This document shows, one piece after another, positions 11,942 through 22,079 of a stretch of 64,000 nucleotides of DNA. Source of the DNA: Limnobacter sp. MED105. Its GTDB lineage: Bacteria > Pseudomonadota > Gammaproteobacteria > Burkholderiales > Burkholderiaceae_B. The notes beneath the pieces were generated by a model that searched no databases, was not told the origin of the DNA, and saw only the letters and a program-made list of their open reading frames with translations. Position numbers and translations under genes: made by a program. The stretch is taken from NCBI RefSeq assembly GCF_000170915.1, contig NZ_ABCT01000002.1, positions 1 to 64,000 on the forward strand, written 5' to 3'. The first letter of the stretch is position 1. Every line of letters begins with the position of its first letter.

Positions 11942-13135
11942 TTACTTGGTGATTTTGGCAACTACGCCTGCACCTACCGTACGGCCACCTTCGCGAATCG
12001 CGAAACGCAGACCCTCTTCCATCGCGATCGGGGCAATCAACTCAACACTGATTGACACGTTGTCGCCTGGCAGTACCATTTCCTTGTCCGCGGGCAAGCT
12101 GATTGAGCCTGTCACGTCGGTTGTACGGAAGTAAAACTGAGGACGGTAGTTATTGAAGAATGGCGTGTGACGACCACCTTCATCTTTGCTCAGTACGTAA
12201 ATTTCCGCACTGAAGCCTGTGTGTGGCTTGATCGAACCTGGCTTGGCCAATACCTGACCGCGCTCCACGTCTTCACGCTTGGTACCACGCAACAAAACAC
12301 CCACGTTGTCACCAGCCTGACCTTGGTCCAGCAGCTTGCGGAACATTTCCACGCCAGTACAAATAGTCTTGACTGTGTCTTTGATACCCACGATTTCGAT
12401 TTCTTCACCAACTTTCACAATGCCGCGCTCGATACGGCCTGTTACTACCGTGCCGCGACCAGAGATGGAGAATACGTCTTCGATTGGCATCAAGAATGTG
12501 CCATCCACTGCACGCTCAGGCGTTGGAATGTAGGTATCCAATGCTTCGGCCAAACGCTTGATTGCGCCTTCGCCCAAATCACCAGTATCACCTTCCAAGG
12601 CCAGCTTGGCTGATCCCTTTACGATTGGCACGTCATCGCCAGGAAAGTCGTACTTGGAAAGTAGCTCACGCACTTCCATTTCAACCAATTCCAACAACTC
12701 TTCGTCGTCCACCATGTCGCACTTGTTCAGAAACACGATGATGTAAGGCACGCCAACCTGGCGGGCCAACAAAATGTGCTCACGGGTCTGTGGCATGGGG
12801 CCGTCGGCTGCAGAACACACCAGAATTGCGCCGTCCATCTGCGCCGCACCGGTAATCATGTTCTTTACATAGTCGGCGTGGCCTGGGCAATCTACGTGCG
12901 CGTAGTGACGTGTTGCTGTCTCGTACTCCACGTGGGCCGTATTAATCGTAATACCGCGAGCCTTCTCTTCTGGCGCCGCATCGATCTGGTCGTAGCCTTT
13001 GGCTTCACCATGGCCGCTCAGACGCGCCAATACTGTTGTGATCGCCGCTGTCAATGTTGTCTTGCCATGGTCCACGTGACCAATCGTTCCAACGTTTACG
13101 TGTGGCTTCTTACGCTCAAACTTTTCTTTTGCCAT
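11942..13135 (-). CDS. tuf: Elongation factor Tu
   Basis: 397-aa GTPase delivering aminoacyl-tRNA to the ribosome. G-domain motifs are GHVDHGKT (G1), DCPGHAD (G3), NKCD (G4) and the SAK-like GSAK (G5), followed by two beta-barrel domains ending AGVVAKITK. The start is [16 protein letters not shown] at 13135, preceded by GAGGTCGTC. A longer in-frame reading would add eight unrelated residues. Proteobacteria often carry a second tuf copy elsewhere; only this one is in the window. Confidence 0.99.
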   Translation of the reverse strand: MAKEKFERKKPHVNVGTIGHVDHGKTTLTAAITTVLARLSGHGEAKGYDQIDAAPEEKARGITINTAHVEYETATRHYAHVDCPGHADYVKNMITGAAQMDGAILVCSAADGPMPQTREHILLARQVGVPYIIVFLNKCDMVDDEELLELVEMEVRELLSKYDFPGDDVPIVKGSAKLALEGDTGDLGEGAIKRLAEALDTYIPTPERAVDGTFLMPIEDVFSISGRGTVVTGRIERGIVKVGEEIEIVGIKDTVKTICTGVEMFRKLLDQGQAGDNVGVLLRGTKREDVERGQVLAKPGSIKPHTGFSAEIYVLSKDEGGRHTPFFNNYRPQFYFRTTDVTGSISLPADKEMVLPGDNVSISVELIAPIAMEEGLRFAIREGGRTVGAGVVAKITK

Positions 13136-13183
13136 GACGACCTCGGTGCGGGCACCCAACGAAGGAGTGCGGTTATAACGGTT

Positions 13184-13258
<75 letters not shown>

Positions 13259-13275
13259 AACTTTCTATTAAAGCT

Positions 13276-13349
13276 TGGAGCGGGTGAAGGGAATCGAACC
13301 CTCGTCTTAAGCTTGGAAGGCTTCAGCTCTACCATTGAGCTACACCCGC
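13276..13349 (-). tRNA. tRNA-Gly (TCC anticodon)
   Basis: 74-nt cloverleaf with encoded CCA. Acceptor GCGGGTG pairs with CACCCGC, the D arm is AGCTCAATGGTAGAGC, the anticodon loop is CTTCCAAG (anticodon TCC), and the T arm is GGGTTCGATTCCC. It lies 17 bp from tRNA-Thr in the same transcript. Confidence 0.98.
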
Positions 13350-13402
13350 ACACCTTGTACACCCCTTTTCAGAGGCGCACTCGGTTAAACTGCTTGAATT
13401 CT

Positions 13403-13488
13403 TGGTGGAGAGAGTTGGATTCGAACCAACGTAGGCGTAAGCCAACAGATTTACAGTCTGCCCCCTTTAGCCACTCGGGCATCTCTCC
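13403..13488 (-). tRNA. tRNA-Tyr (GTA anticodon)
   Basis: 86-nt class II tRNA with a long variable arm and encoded CCA. Acceptor GGAGAGA pairs with TCTCTCC, the anticodon loop is CTGTAAATC (anticodon GTA), and the T arm is TTGGTTCGAATCCAA. It is the first gene of the tRNA-tuf-ribosomal block and has a well-formed promoter 15 bp upstream. Confidence 0.98.
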
Positions 13489-13503
13489 AAAAGAGAACCC
13501 CGG

Positions 13504-13532
13504 ATTATGGATGCTTTTTTAAATAACGTCAA
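13504..13532 (-). promoter_or_regulatory. Sigma-70 promoter of tRNA-Tyr/Gly/Thr-tuf
   Basis: On the minus strand: -35 TTGACG (13527-13532), a 17-bp spacer, and -10 CATAAT (13504-13509). The discriminator reads CCGGGG, and a GC-rich discriminator is characteristic of stringently controlled stable-RNA promoters. The -10 element ends 15 bp before tRNA-Tyr, leaving a leader of about 9 nt. The motif match is seen in sequence; ppGpp control is inferred. Confidence 0.7.
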
Positions 13533-13538
13533 CACCTC

Positions 13539-14762
13539 ATGCCCCCTTTCCGTCTTATTTGTATATTAATTCTTGGTTTTTCGAGCGGACTGCCCCTTGC
13601 TTTGACAGGAAGCACCCTGCAGGCGTGGCTTGCGGTTGAAAATGTAGACATCAAAACCATTGGTTTGTACGCGGTGGTGGGATTTCCTTACACCTACAAG
13701 TTTTTGTGGTCACCCTTTCTTGATTATTTGAAACCTGGCTTTTTTGACCAAAGGCGTGGCTGGATTGCACTCATGCAATTGGCCTGTGCCGGATTGATTG
13801 CGGCCATGGCATTTGTTGATGCGCATTCTGCCTGGACAGTGGCTGCAGTTGCGGTGGCAATCGCCTTTTGCTCATCCACCCAGGACATGGCCATAGATGC
13901 TTACCGCACCGACTTGCTACCCGCTACTGAACGCGGCCTCGGGGCGGCCTACTATGTGACTGGCTATCGAGTGGCCATGCTGGTTTCCGGCGGACTGGCA
14001 CTGATACTGGCCGGCGAGTATTTGGGCTGGACCGGTACCTACCTGCTGATGGCTGGGTTAATTGCCGCCTGTGCGGTGATAACAGCCTTGAGCCCCACAG
14101 CTGACACCCCCGAGGACCTCGCCAGGCGTGAAGCAAAACGGAAGCTGTTTGACATTGTTAAAGAATCAACGCGCAACTTCTTGAGCAAGGAAGCGGCAAT
14201 CTGGATTTTGGTGCTGATTGTGCTTTACAAGGTGGGAGATGCGTTTGCGGGATCTTTGACCACCGCATTTCTACTCAAGGGACTGGGCTTTACCCTGACT
14301 GAAGTTGGCGCCGTGAATAAGACAGTGAGCCTGATCGCGACATTGCTGGGTGCATTTTTGGGAGGCGCCCTGATGACACGGATGGGGCTGTATGGATCGC
14401 TGATGCTATTTGGTATTTTTCAAGCGGTGTCCAATTTGTCATTTTGGGTGCTGTCTGTGATGGAGCCAAGCATTTGGGCAATGGGCGGTGCGGTGTTTGT
14501 TGAAAACCTGTGCGGTGGCATGGGCACAGCTGCGTTTGTGGGTTTGTTGACCAGCCTGTGCAGCAAGGAGTTCTCAGCCACCCAATACGCTCTGCTGTCC
14601 TCGCTGGCGGCCATGGGGCGTGTTTACCTGGCCGCGCCTGCAGGGTATGTGGTGGCAGCTTACGGATGGAGCGACTTTTTTGTGTTTTCGACTGCAGCAG
14701 CAATTCCCGGGCTAGTGGCGCTCTATCTGCTTCGATCGAGCATCCAGAAACTGGCGAGGTGA
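13539..14762 (+). CDS. ampG: AmpG-type muropeptide permease (MFS)
   Basis: 407-aa major-facilitator protein of the inner membrane that imports anhydro-muropeptides for cell-wall recycling. The N terminus contains SGLPLALTGSTLQAWL, and a loop reads YTYKFLWSPFLDY, both hallmarks of AmpG. The conserved AFCSSTQDMAIDAYRTDLLP segment follows, and hydrophobic segments cover the whole length. No good Shine-Dalgarno precedes the ATG, and the start lies only about 7 bp beyond the -35 of the divergent tRNA promoter. Its 3' end overlaps the convergent AraC-type gene by 51 bp. No ampC or ampR is nearby, so recycling rather than beta-lactamase induction is the safer reading. Confidence 0.9.
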   Translation: MPPFRLICILILGFSSGLPLALTGSTLQAWLAVENVDIKTIGLYAVVGFPYTYKFLWSPFLDYLKPGFFDQRRGWIALMQLACAGLIAAMAFVDAHSAWTVAAVAVAIAFCSSTQDMAIDAYRTDLLPATERGLGAAYYVTGYRVAMLVSGGLALILAGEYLGWTGTYLLMAGLIAACAVITALSPTADTPEDLARREAKRKLFDIVKESTRNFLSKEAAIWILVLIVLYKVGDAFAGSLTTAFLLKGLGFTLTEVGAVNKTVSLIATLLGAFLGGALMTRMGLYGSLMLFGIFQAVSNLSFWVLSVMEPSIWAMGGAVFVENLCGGMGTAAFVGLLTSLCSKEFSATQYALLSSLAAMGRVYLAAPAGYVVAAYGWSDFFVFSTAAAIPGLVALYLLRSSIQKLAR

Positions 14763-15734
14763 GCAGTTGTGCCATTTCTGAAAGGCGTGGATAAAAGCCG
14801 AGGGCGATGAATAGCCCAACCGGGCCGAAACCTCGGACACGCTGAGCCCGGTGGAACTGAGCAGTTCTTCGGCCATGGTCTGACGGACCTCCGCCAGGAG
14901 GTCGCGATAACTGGTGCCTTCATCGGTGAGGCGCCTGCGCAAAGTGCGCTCGGTCATGAAGTGATCCGTGGCAATTTGCGCAAGGCTTGGAGACGAGGAC
15001 AGGTCAGCCAACAATTTATTGCGCAACCAAGCCGACACGCCGCCCCGCTGCATGCGGCGTGACAGCAAATTTTCAAGTTGGGTTTCACAAAAACGGGCGC
15101 TGTGCTCGTTGGCTTTGGGCAGAGGCAAGTTAAGCCACTGTTCATCAAATGTGGCCCTGTTGACGGAGGCATTGAACTGCGGAATGCAGCCGAACATGGC
15201 TTCGTATTGAGCCATGGGTGCATTGGGTGCGAAGGCAAATTCAACAACGCGCAACGGCAAACTGACGCCAAACAATTCTCGCTGCAAAACCTGAATGGCA
15301 GAACAATCGCGCTCAGCCACGAACGAACGCACTGCCGGGGGCAAATGATCGACAGACAAGATCATGGACGCCAACCCGTTGCCCAAGGCCAATTCAACTT
15401 TGGAGAAAGCAAATGTAAGGTCGAGATACCTCAAGCCCAGCTCGACGGCTTGCCGGAAGGTGGGGCTGGTGATGAGTGCATAACCCCAAATTCCGTAGGT
15501 GGTGAGGTGATACTCGGAACCAGCCATCAGCCCAAGCCCGGGTACTTTGCCATGCAGGCGCACCAGGTTGTGAATCACCTGCAGTTCTTGATCAGGATCA
15601 ATTTCGAGATGAGGGTCATCAAGCTGGGCCGGCAAGATCGAGGAGCCCGTGAGCAGCGCGCTGCGGGTTGAGCCGAGCCTTATGCCCAGTTCACAGAGGA
15701 TTTTCACGCTGACAACAGTTCGACGAGCTGGCAT
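14712..15734 (-). CDS. AraC-family transcriptional regulator
   Basis: About 340 aa. The N-terminal two thirds resemble the arabinose-binding-like ligand domain of this subfamily (LCELGIRLGSTRSALLTGS; GLMAGSEYHLTTYGIWGYAL). The C-terminal ~100 residues form the paired helix-turn-helix DNA-binding domain (FMTERTLRRRLTDEGTSYRD, then RLGYSSPSAFIHAFQKWHN). The start is uncertain: ATG 15734 is used here, with an in-frame TTG at 15764. It is divergent from the hydrolase/SDR pair, with a palindrome between them, so it probably controls that pair. The ligand is unknown. Confidence 0.85.
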   Translation of the reverse strand: MPARRTVVSVKILCELGIRLGSTRSALLTGSSILPAQLDDPHLEIDPDQELQVIHNLVRLHGKVPGLGLMAGSEYHLTTYGIWGYALITSPTFRQAVELGLRYLDLTFAFSKVELALGNGLASMILSVDHLPPAVRSFVAERDCSAIQVLQRELFGVSLPLRVVEFAFAPNAPMAQYEAMFGCIPQFNASVNRATFDEQWLNLPLPKANEHSARFCETQLENLLSRRMQRGGVSAWLRNKLLADLSSSPSLAQIATDHFMTERTLRRRLTDEGTSYRDLLAEVRQTMAEELLSSTGLSVSEVSARLGYSSPSAFIHAFQKWHNCSPRQFLDARSKQIERH

Positions 15735-15770
15735 AGGAGTGCTGGATTTGTCCGGAAATATCAACCACCA

Positions 15771-15784
15771 TTGATTGTAATCAA
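15771..15784. promoter_or_regulatory. Palindrome in the divergent AraC/hydrolase promoter gap
   Basis: TTGATTGTAATCAA has perfect 6-bp arms (TTGATT/AATCAA) around GT. It lies between the 5' ends of the AraC-type regulator and the hydrolase gene, where a regulator-binding site would be expected. AraC proteins usually bind direct repeats, so another factor is possible. No function is shown. Confidence 0.35.
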
Positions 15785-15842
15785 GTTCGGGCGCGGCGTG
15801 GGGCTTCTACACTGTCATGAATAAAACCCTGGGAGACATCGA

Positions 15843-16739
15843 TTGAGTGGATTATTGAATGAGTTTGGATGGGCAGGCCCGGACAGGAATACGCTGATCG
15901 AGAAACATGCGCTGCCAACATCGATGTTTCTGGAGTGCATGGGTCTGAAAGTGCACGTGAGCATCGAGGGCAGCGGACCCGATGTAGTCATGATTCACGG
16001 CTTTGCTGCCAGCCTGCATACATGGAGTGATGTTTGTGCGCAGATGAGCAAGCAATTCCGGATCATTCGGTTCGATTTGCCACCATTTGGTTTGACGGGG
16101 CCGGCACTCGACGAACAAGGGCAAGTTCGAAAAATGGACGTTGCTTTTTATCAGCAGTTTGTAGATGCCGTTCTGGACGAATTGCAGATTAAAAAATGTG
16201 TGATGATCGGCAATTCATTTGGAGGATTCTTGAGCTGGGATCAGGCGCAAAGGCATCCAGAGCGCGTGCGTGGCTTGATCATTTCTGATGCGGTGGGGTA
16301 TCAGCAACCGCTGCCGATTTACATCACGCTGTTTACGATTAAACCGATTGCCTGGATGACTCGACATGCAGTACCGGCATTTTTACTGCGAATGGCGGTG
16401 CGTGATGTGTATGGTGACAAACGCAAATTAAAGAAAGAAGTGCTGGACAGGTACCTCGAGTTGTTTATGCACAAACCAAATCGAAGCGCAGTGGGACAGA
16501 TGGTCGGTGTATTTACCGATGGAGAACTGGGTTCGGAACGTTTGCCTGAAATTCAGTGCAAGACGTTGATTGTATGGGGCGGGGATGACCGATGGGTGAG
16601 CATTGAAATGGCGGGCCGATTCAACCGGGATATTCCAAATTCGGAACTGAAGGTGTATCGAGGGGTGGGTCACATTCCGATGGAGGAGACACCCGAACGT
16701 TTCGCCGGAGATTGCATCTCTTTCATTGAAAATCTTTGA
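15843..16739 (+). CDS. Alpha/beta-fold hydrolase
   Basis: 298 aa with the complete alpha/beta hydrolase layout: the oxyanion HGFAASLHTW region near residue 55, nucleophile elbow GNSFGG near 122-127, acid in the VWGGDDRWV strand near 245, and catalytic His in GVGHIPMEETPERF near the C terminus. The start is taken as TTG 15843 because GGGAG lies 8 bp upstream. The next ATG would remove about 27 residues that precede the fold. It is followed 20 bp later by an SDR oxidoreductase on the same strand. Substrate is unknown; lipid or aromatic ester cleavage would suit the pairing but is speculation. Confidence 0.85.
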   Translation: MSGLLNEFGWAGPDRNTLIEKHALPTSMFLECMGLKVHVSIEGSGPDVVMIHGFAASLHTWSDVCAQMSKQFRIIRFDLPPFGLTGPALDEQGQVRKMDVAFYQQFVDAVLDELQIKKCVMIGNSFGGFLSWDQAQRHPERVRGLIISDAVGYQQPLPIYITLFTIKPIAWMTRHAVPAFLLRMAVRDVYGDKRKLKKEVLDRYLELFMHKPNRSAVGQMVGVFTDGELGSERLPEIQCKTLIVWGGDDRWVSIEMAGRFNRDIPNSELKVYRGVGHIPMEETPERFAGDCISFIENL

Positions 16740-16759
16740 TCTCAATTCTGGAATTGATT

Positions 16760-17581
16760 ATGAAAAATAAAGTGGTATTCATTACTGGCGGCGCAAGGGG
16801 CCTTGGTGCTGGATTGGCAGCAAAAGTGCTCGGAAAAGGCGGGAACGCTTTTATTGTGGACTTGAACGCAGAGGCGGTGTTTGAGCAAGTTGAAACACTG
16901 GGCAGAGAACGTATTGCCGGCTGTCAGGCCAATGTGTGTAAGCCCGCAGACCTTGAACTTGCCATGGCGGAATGCAAAGAGCGCTTTGGCAAAATTGACG
17001 TGGTAGTTGTGAATGCGGGAATTCTGAAAATGGGCTCAATCGAGCATATGAATCCGGCTGACTTTGACGCAGTGATGCAGGTGAATGTACACGGTGCATT
17101 CAATACTATTCGCGCTGGTATTCCTTACCTGCGCGAAACAAAAGGTTACCTACAAGTTATTTCCTCATTGGCAGCAGCAATTCATACGCCACTGATGGGT
17201 CACTATGCAGCCTCCAAGGCGGCAGTTGAGGCGTTGGCAGATGTGGCCCGGCAGGAGCTCGCGCTGGACGGGATTGATGTGGGTTGTGTACACCCCACCT
17301 TCACCAACACTGCAATGATCAAGGAAGTGAATGCCGGTGTGCTGTGGGGAGGGCACAAGGGCGCCTTTGCTGCGGTGGAACCTGAACAAGTAATCGATGC
17401 GATGTTCCGTGGCATCGAGAAGCGTCAGCGTAAAATTATTGCGCCCAAAACCATTGCACCTTTGATCCTGGCACCCGGCTTGTTTCACCGGGTGGCTGAG
17501 GGACTGGGGCGACTGCAGGGCTCAGAGCAGGCCCTGAAAAAATTCAAGGCTGAAGAGGCAGAATCGCTTACTCGACGGTGA
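16760..17581 (+). CDS. Short-chain dehydrogenase/reductase
   Basis: 273-aa Rossmann-fold oxidoreductase. Cofactor motif [10 protein letters not shown] starts near residue 8, the VVNAG strand lies near residue 85, and the active-site YAASK follows the catalytic serines of VISSL. The C terminus (about 235-273) is a basic tail beyond the core fold. ATG 16760 is chosen because it starts the first beta strand directly. An in-frame upstream codon overlaps the hydrolase. It is in an operon with the preceding hydrolase, and its 3' end overlaps glmS by 14 bp tail-to-tail. Confidence 0.88.
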   Translation: MKNKVVFITGGARGLGAGLAAKVLGKGGNAFIVDLNAEAVFEQVETLGRERIAGCQANVCKPADLELAMAECKERFGKIDVVVVNAGILKMGSIEHMNPADFDAVMQVNVHGAFNTIRAGIPYLRETKGYLQVISSLAAAIHTPLMGHYAASKAAVEALADVARQELALDGIDVGCVHPTFTNTAMIKEVNAGVLWGGHKGAFAAVEPEQVIDAMFRGIEKRQRKIIAPKTIAPLILAPGLFHRVAEGLGRLQGSEQALKKFKAEEAESLTRR

Positions 17582-19409
17582 CCGACTTGGCAAGGTTACG
17601 GGGTTTGTCCACATCCGTACCCTTGACCAAAGCCACGTGATAAGACAACAACTGCAAAGGCAAGGTGTGCAAGATGGGAGACAAGTGCCCGGCGTGATCA
17701 AGCAAGTTGATAACGTGCACACCATCGGCTTTTTCGATCTTGGTGTCACGATCTGCGAAAATATACAGCTCGCCACCCCGCGCACGGACTTCCTGCAAAT
17801 TCGACTTCAACTTTTCAATTAAGGTGTCTTTGGGTGCGACGGCAACCACTGGCATGTCCGCATCCACAAGCGCCAAGGGACCGTGCTTTAACTCCCCAGC
17901 CGCATAGGCTTCAGCGTGGATGTAGCTGATTTCCTTGAGTTTCAATGCACCTTCCATAGCAATGGGGTAATGTACGCCTCGCCCTAAAAACAAGGCGTGG
18001 CGCTTCTCGGCAAAACTGAGGGCCAGTTCCTTGATTTCCGGCTCGAGCGCCAGAATATTCTGCATGGCCGAGGGAAGATGACGCAGTTGCGTGAGCAAGG
18101 TTTTTTCTTGTTCAACTGTGAGTTTTCCGCGTAACTTGGCCATGACCAGCGTGAAAGTGAAAAGCGCAGCCAGTTGCGTTGTAAATGCCTTGGTTGAAGC
18201 CACCCCGATTTCGGGACCTGCACGCGTTAAAAATTTCAGGTTACTTGCACGTATGAGTGCGGACTCTGGCACGTTGCATATGGACAGCGCATTGACCATG
18301 CCCTGTGACTTGGCGTGCTCAAGTGCAGCCAGGGTATCGGCAGTTTCGCCGGATTGTGAAATAGTGATGACCAGTGTGTTTGGCAGGCTGACGCTGGTGC
18401 GATAGCGATACTCACTTGCAATTTCGACATTGGTGGGGAGCGCTGCAATCGACTCAAGCCAATAGCGCGCCACGGATGCGGCGTGGTAGCTAGTGCCACA
18501 TGCCAGAATAAGCACTTGCTGAATGCCGGGAAGAATATTGCCCGCTTCCGCACCAAACAATTCAGGTTTGACCGCCGACGCATTGCTGACCATTTCCAGC
18601 GTGGCAGCAATAGCACCAGGTTGTTCGTAAATTTCCTTTTGCATGTAGTGGGCGTAAGGGCCCAGTTCAACCGCATCGGCTGACAGCTGACTTTCAATAA
18701 TGGGCCGATCAACCTGAAGGCCCTCGCCGTCAAAAAATGAAACCCCGGTAGTTTGAAGTTCGACGACATCGTTTTCTTCAAGATAGGTAATTTGTTTTGT
18801 GTAGGCCACCAGTGCGGAAGCATCGGAGGCCAAAAAGTATTCCCCCTCGCCGTGGCCCACCAAAAGCGGCGCACCTTTCTTGGACGCCAGCAAGGTAAGC
18901 GCCGCCGTGTTGCAAATCACTGCGATGGCAAAAGCACCTTCCAGCTTTTTCACTGTGGCCTGAACGGCAGCTCGCAACTCAAGACCCTGAACCAAATGCT
19001 TGTGGGTGAGGTGTGCAATGACTTCTGTATCGGTGTCGGATTGAAAAACATAGCCTTCCGCGGTGAGCGCTTTTCGGATTTCTTCGTGATTTTCAATGAT
19101 GCCGTTATGCACCACGCTCACTGAGACGCCCTGCCCTTCACTAATGTGAGGGTGTGCATTGCGCTCACTGGGCACGCCATGAGTGGCCCAGCGCGTGTGA
19201 GCGATGCCCATGCGTGCACTGAGGGTTTTGGTGCTGGAGTCAAGTTCAACCACACGCCCCACGCTGCGCGCACGGTGGATCGATTGGTCGGTATCAGACT
19301 GAATGGCCAGTCCTGCCGAGTCGTATCCGCGGTATTCGAGTTTCTTCAGGCCATCGATCAACACTGGCACGCTGTTGGTTTTGGAGAGTACGCCGACGAT
19401 TCCGCACAT
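17568..19409 (-). CDS. glmS: Glutamine--fructose-6-phosphate aminotransferase (isomerising)
   Basis: 613 aa, matching the family's usual ~610. It makes glucosamine-6-phosphate from fructose-6-phosphate and glutamine, the entry to peptidoglycan and LPS precursors. Catalytic Cys2 follows the initiator Met (MCGIVGVL), which fixes the start at 19409. The glutaminase domain includes HTRWATHG, and two SIS isomerase domains follow ([18 protein letters not shown]), with a C-terminal NLAKSVTVE. It lies 16 bp downstream of glmU, so the two UDP-GlcNAc steps are cotranscribed. No glmS ribozyme-like or riboswitch leader fits in that gap. Confidence 0.98.
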   Translation of the reverse strand: MCGIVGVLSKTNSVPVLIDGLKKLEYRGYDSAGLAIQSDTDQSIHRARSVGRVVELDSSTKTLSARMGIAHTRWATHGVPSERNAHPHISEGQGVSVSVVHNGIIENHEEIRKALTAEGYVFQSDTDTEVIAHLTHKHLVQGLELRAAVQATVKKLEGAFAIAVICNTAALTLLASKKGAPLLVGHGEGEYFLASDASALVAYTKQITYLEENDVVELQTTGVSFFDGEGLQVDRPIIESQLSADAVELGPYAHYMQKEIYEQPGAIAATLEMVSNASAVKPELFGAEAGNILPGIQQVLILACGTSYHAASVARYWLESIAALPTNVEIASEYRYRTSVSLPNTLVITISQSGETADTLAALEHAKSQGMVNALSICNVPESALIRASNLKFLTRAGPEIGVASTKAFTTQLAALFTFTLVMAKLRGKLTVEQEKTLLTQLRHLPSAMQNILALEPEIKELALSFAEKRHALFLGRGVHYPIAMEGALKLKEISYIHAEAYAAGELKHGPLALVDADMPVVAVAPKDTLIEKLKSNLQEVRARGGELYIFADRDTKIEKADGVHVINLLDHAGHLSPILHTLPLQLLSYHVALVKGTDVDKPRNLAKSVTVE

Positions 19410-19425
19410 GGTGTGAGGTATTCCT

Positions 19426-20793
19426 TTATTTTTTGGTTGATTTGACCGGGCGTTTCCAGCCCGTGATCGTAATTTGTTTGGCACGCGAGACGGTGAGTGC
19501 GTTCTCTGGCGCGTCTTTGGTGAGAGTTGTTCCCGCACCAAGTGTGGCGCCCTTCTTCACGGTCACGGGCGCTACCAATTGGGTGTCTGAGCCGATGAAA
19601 ACATCGTCCTCAATGATGGTGAGGTGCTTGTTGGCACCATCATAATTACAGGTAATGGTGCCTGCTCCCACATTCACCCGCTCACCAATTTGCGCGTCAC
19701 CAATGTAGGCCAGGTGATTGGCTTTGGATTGATTTGCAATGCTGGCGTTTTTAACTTCAACAAAATTGCCAATGTGCACTTCATTGCCCAATTTTGCACC
19801 GGGGCGCAAACGCGCATAGGGGCCGATGACGGCCTTTTCGCCCACAGTGGCGGCAGTTAGATGGGAATAAGCTTCGATGCGGGTACCAGCGGCAATAGTG
19901 ACGTTGTTAAGCACACAGTAAGGGCCGATGGACACTCCGTCACCCAAGGTGACCTCACCTTGAAAAACACAGCCCACATCGATGGACACATCTGCGCCAC
20001 AGTGCAGCGTGCCACGCACATCGATTCGGGCGGGATCGAGCAGCTGCACACCTTCGATCATTAATTTTTCAGCCTGATGAAGTTGCCAGATACGCTCAAG
20101 CTCGGCCTGTTGAACTCGGGAATTGACGCCCGACACTTCCCAACTGTGCGTGGGCTGACAGGTGCGCACCAGCAGCCCATCTTCATATGCCATCGCGATG
20201 ATGTCGGTGAGGTAATACTCACCTTGCGCGTTGTTGTTACTCAGTTTGCCTACCCAGTTTTTTAACTGCGCGGTGGGGCAAGCAAGAATGCCGGTGTTGA
20301 CTTCGGTAATAGTGAGCTGCGAGGGAGTCGCGTCTTTTTGTTCGACTATGCCAACCACGGCACCTTCGGTATCGCGAAGTATGCGGCCGTAACCATGCGG
20401 ATTGGACATGTTCAGGGTCATCAATCCCATTTGACCAGCCAGCGCGGCTTGAACCAAGGGTTGCAAAGATTCAAATTGAATGAGAGGGACGTCGCCATAC
20501 AGAATCAGGGTGACCGGATGATCAGCCAAGGCCGAGCTTGCACACTGAACCGCATGACCCGTGCCCAGTTGCTCTGACTGAGCGGCAAACCGAATACCAG
20601 GCTGGGAAGACAAATGATGCTGAACCGCCTGGGCACCGTGCCCGACCACCACCACTACATGCGGGTTTTCAAACTGCAAAGCTGTACCCACCACACGGCC
20701 CAGCATTGATTGACCGCCCACAGGATGCAGCACCTTGGGCAGGGCAGACTTCATGCGAGTGCCCTTGCCTGCTGCGAGTATCAAAATATTCAT
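19426..20793 (-). CDS. glmU: Bifunctional UDP-GlcNAc pyrophosphorylase / GlcN-1-P acetyltransferase
   Basis: 455 aa, normal length. The N-terminal uridyltransferase domain begins [20 protein letters not shown]. The C-terminal half is a left-handed beta-helix of hexapeptide repeats ([30 protein letters not shown]), which carries the acetyltransferase. It acts in the cytoplasm on the GlmM product to form UDP-GlcNAc. ATG 20793 is preferred over an in-frame TTG four codons upstream. No strong Shine-Dalgarno is visible, so translation may depend on coupling to the FIST gene that ends 14 bp upstream. Confidence 0.98.
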   Translation of the reverse strand: MNILILAAGKGTRMKSALPKVLHPVGGQSMLGRVVGTALQFENPHVVVVVGHGAQAVQHHLSSQPGIRFAAQSEQLGTGHAVQCASSALADHPVTLILYGDVPLIQFESLQPLVQAALAGQMGLMTLNMSNPHGYGRILRDTEGAVVGIVEQKDATPSQLTITEVNTGILACPTAQLKNWVGKLSNNNAQGEYYLTDIIAMAYEDGLLVRTCQPTHSWEVSGVNSRVQQAELERIWQLHQAEKLMIEGVQLLDPARIDVRGTLHCGADVSIDVGCVFQGEVTLGDGVSIGPYCVLNNVTIAAGTRIEAYSHLTAATVGEKAVIGPYARLRPGAKLGNEVHIGNFVEVKNASIANQSKANHLAYIGDAQIGERVNVGAGTITCNYDGANKHLTIIEDDVFIGSDTQLVAPVTVKKGATLGAGTTLTKDAPENALTVSRAKQITITGWKRPVKSTKK

Positions 20794-20807
20794 GTCAATA
20801 ATCAAAT

Positions 20808-22079
20808 TTAAAAAAATAAGGCCAGGACACCGGTGTAACCGTACAGGGCTCCACGGAAAATTTCACCGTTTGCTGAGAAACCTATAAGAGGAATGTCCCC
20901 CAATTGTTCTCGGACAATTTGCTGCTCGACGCCCTGCAGTCCGAACAATGCGGCACCCCGCCCATTGCAAGCAATGTACACTGCGCCACGAGGTTTGCGC
21001 TGAGAATGGATTCCAGAAAAACCGGCAGCCTGAAGTTCATTGAGTTTGGGTGCAGGTGCGTCCAGATCTTCGCGCAGTTCAGCGCACATTCGCGTCAAGT
21101 CGACCCGAGCGGAATTCTCATCGCGGGTGCAGAAAGACAGGCGATCACCTAACTTGAAGTCTTCAGCTACCGCCAAGGATTTTTTGTTCGGATCCATGCC
21201 GACCACAGGACGTACTTTCAACTGATGCGCCTCGGAGCGGCCAGCCGTATAACCTTTTAACGCAATAGATTCGGCAAGTGCCCGGTCTGTTAACCCCACA
21301 AACAGGCCATGTGCAAAACGTTTGGCCAACACCTCGGCGGCCTGGCTTGCGGGATCGCCTTCGTCCGAATCGGGCTGTAGACCCAAATCTGCGAGCAACA
21401 CATCTAGCGCGGGCAAACCATCAAGTTCTTCGACAAAATTACCTCGAAGCCCAGTAATTTCATGCTCGACGCCCACCACTTGAACGCCCTGAGTCATGCG
21501 TACCTCGATGGGTAAACCACTGGCAAACACCACACCTGACACACCACCGGAAAGAGGTTCAAGCGCAATGTGGGTATTGGCTGTACCAGCGCAGACCAGA
21601 CCACCAAAAATTTGGCGAGTACTGACTTTGAGCGACAGATCATCAAGCAGATCGTCAATGTCCTCAGTCAGCGGATCGATGTGGATTAGCGCGGAGTGCA
21701 TGGCGTCCCGCCCCGAAGCGGTAACTGTACCTGGCTTGGGCAATGGCAATTTGCCTGAAAAAACGCGCGCAGAATCGGCAGGGAACTCCATCAACATGAC
21801 GGCCAGTGCCGGCTCTTGGTAATACTCAACACCACTGCTGCACACACCGGGCGCCAACCCGCCAACCCATTCTTTGATACCCGTTCTCTGGCGCAACCCA
21901 TGAAGAATTTGCGGCATGCTCTCGGCGAAGGCTTCTGTGGCGTAAATCAAACCCAGCTTTTGTGGCCGGGAAATGTCGCTTGCGAACTGCTCCAGTTGCA
22001 TTTGGCCTTCGAGTTGCACCAACACGAGTTCAAGTGCTTCTCTCCAGTTGGGGTGTGTGGCGTGGCCAAAACGAAACAT
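20808..22079 (-). CDS. FIST-domain (sensory-type) protein
   Basis: 423 aa. The N-terminal half fits the FIST N domain ([20 protein letters not shown] region near 70-95). The C-terminal half fits FIST_C, with the closing segment [20 protein letters not shown] characteristic of the family. FIST domains are thought to sense small ligands and are often fused to signalling modules; this one stands alone, with no kinase or cyclase domain. Its ATG directly follows the phaM-like stop (TAG-ATG), which indicates translational coupling. Function is not known. Confidence 0.8.
   Translation of the reverse strand: MFRFGHATHPNWREALELVLVQLEGQMQLEQFASDISRPQKLGLIYATEAFAESMPQILHGLRQRTGIKEWVGGLAPGVCSSGVEYYQEPALAVMLMEFPADSARVFSGKLPLPKPGTVTASGRDAMHSALIHIDPLTEDIDDLLDDLSLKVSTRQIFGGLVCAGTANTHIALEPLSGGVSGVVFASGLPIEVRMTQGVQVVGVEHEITGLRGNFVEELDGLPALDVLLADLGLQPDSDEGDPASQAAEVLAKRFAHGLFVGLTDRALAESIALKGYTAGRSEAHQLKVRPVVGMDPNKKSLAVAEDFKLGDRLSFCTRDENSARVDLTRMCAELREDLDAPAPKLNELQAAGFSGIHSQRKPRGAVYIACNGRGAALFGLQGVEQQIVREQLGDIPLIGFSANGEIFRGALYGYTGVLALFF

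Noticed and set aside
15078-15671. 197-codon plus-strand frame opposite the AraC-type gene
   Set aside because: Antisense shadow. The minus-strand reading has clear ligand-binding and HTH domains.
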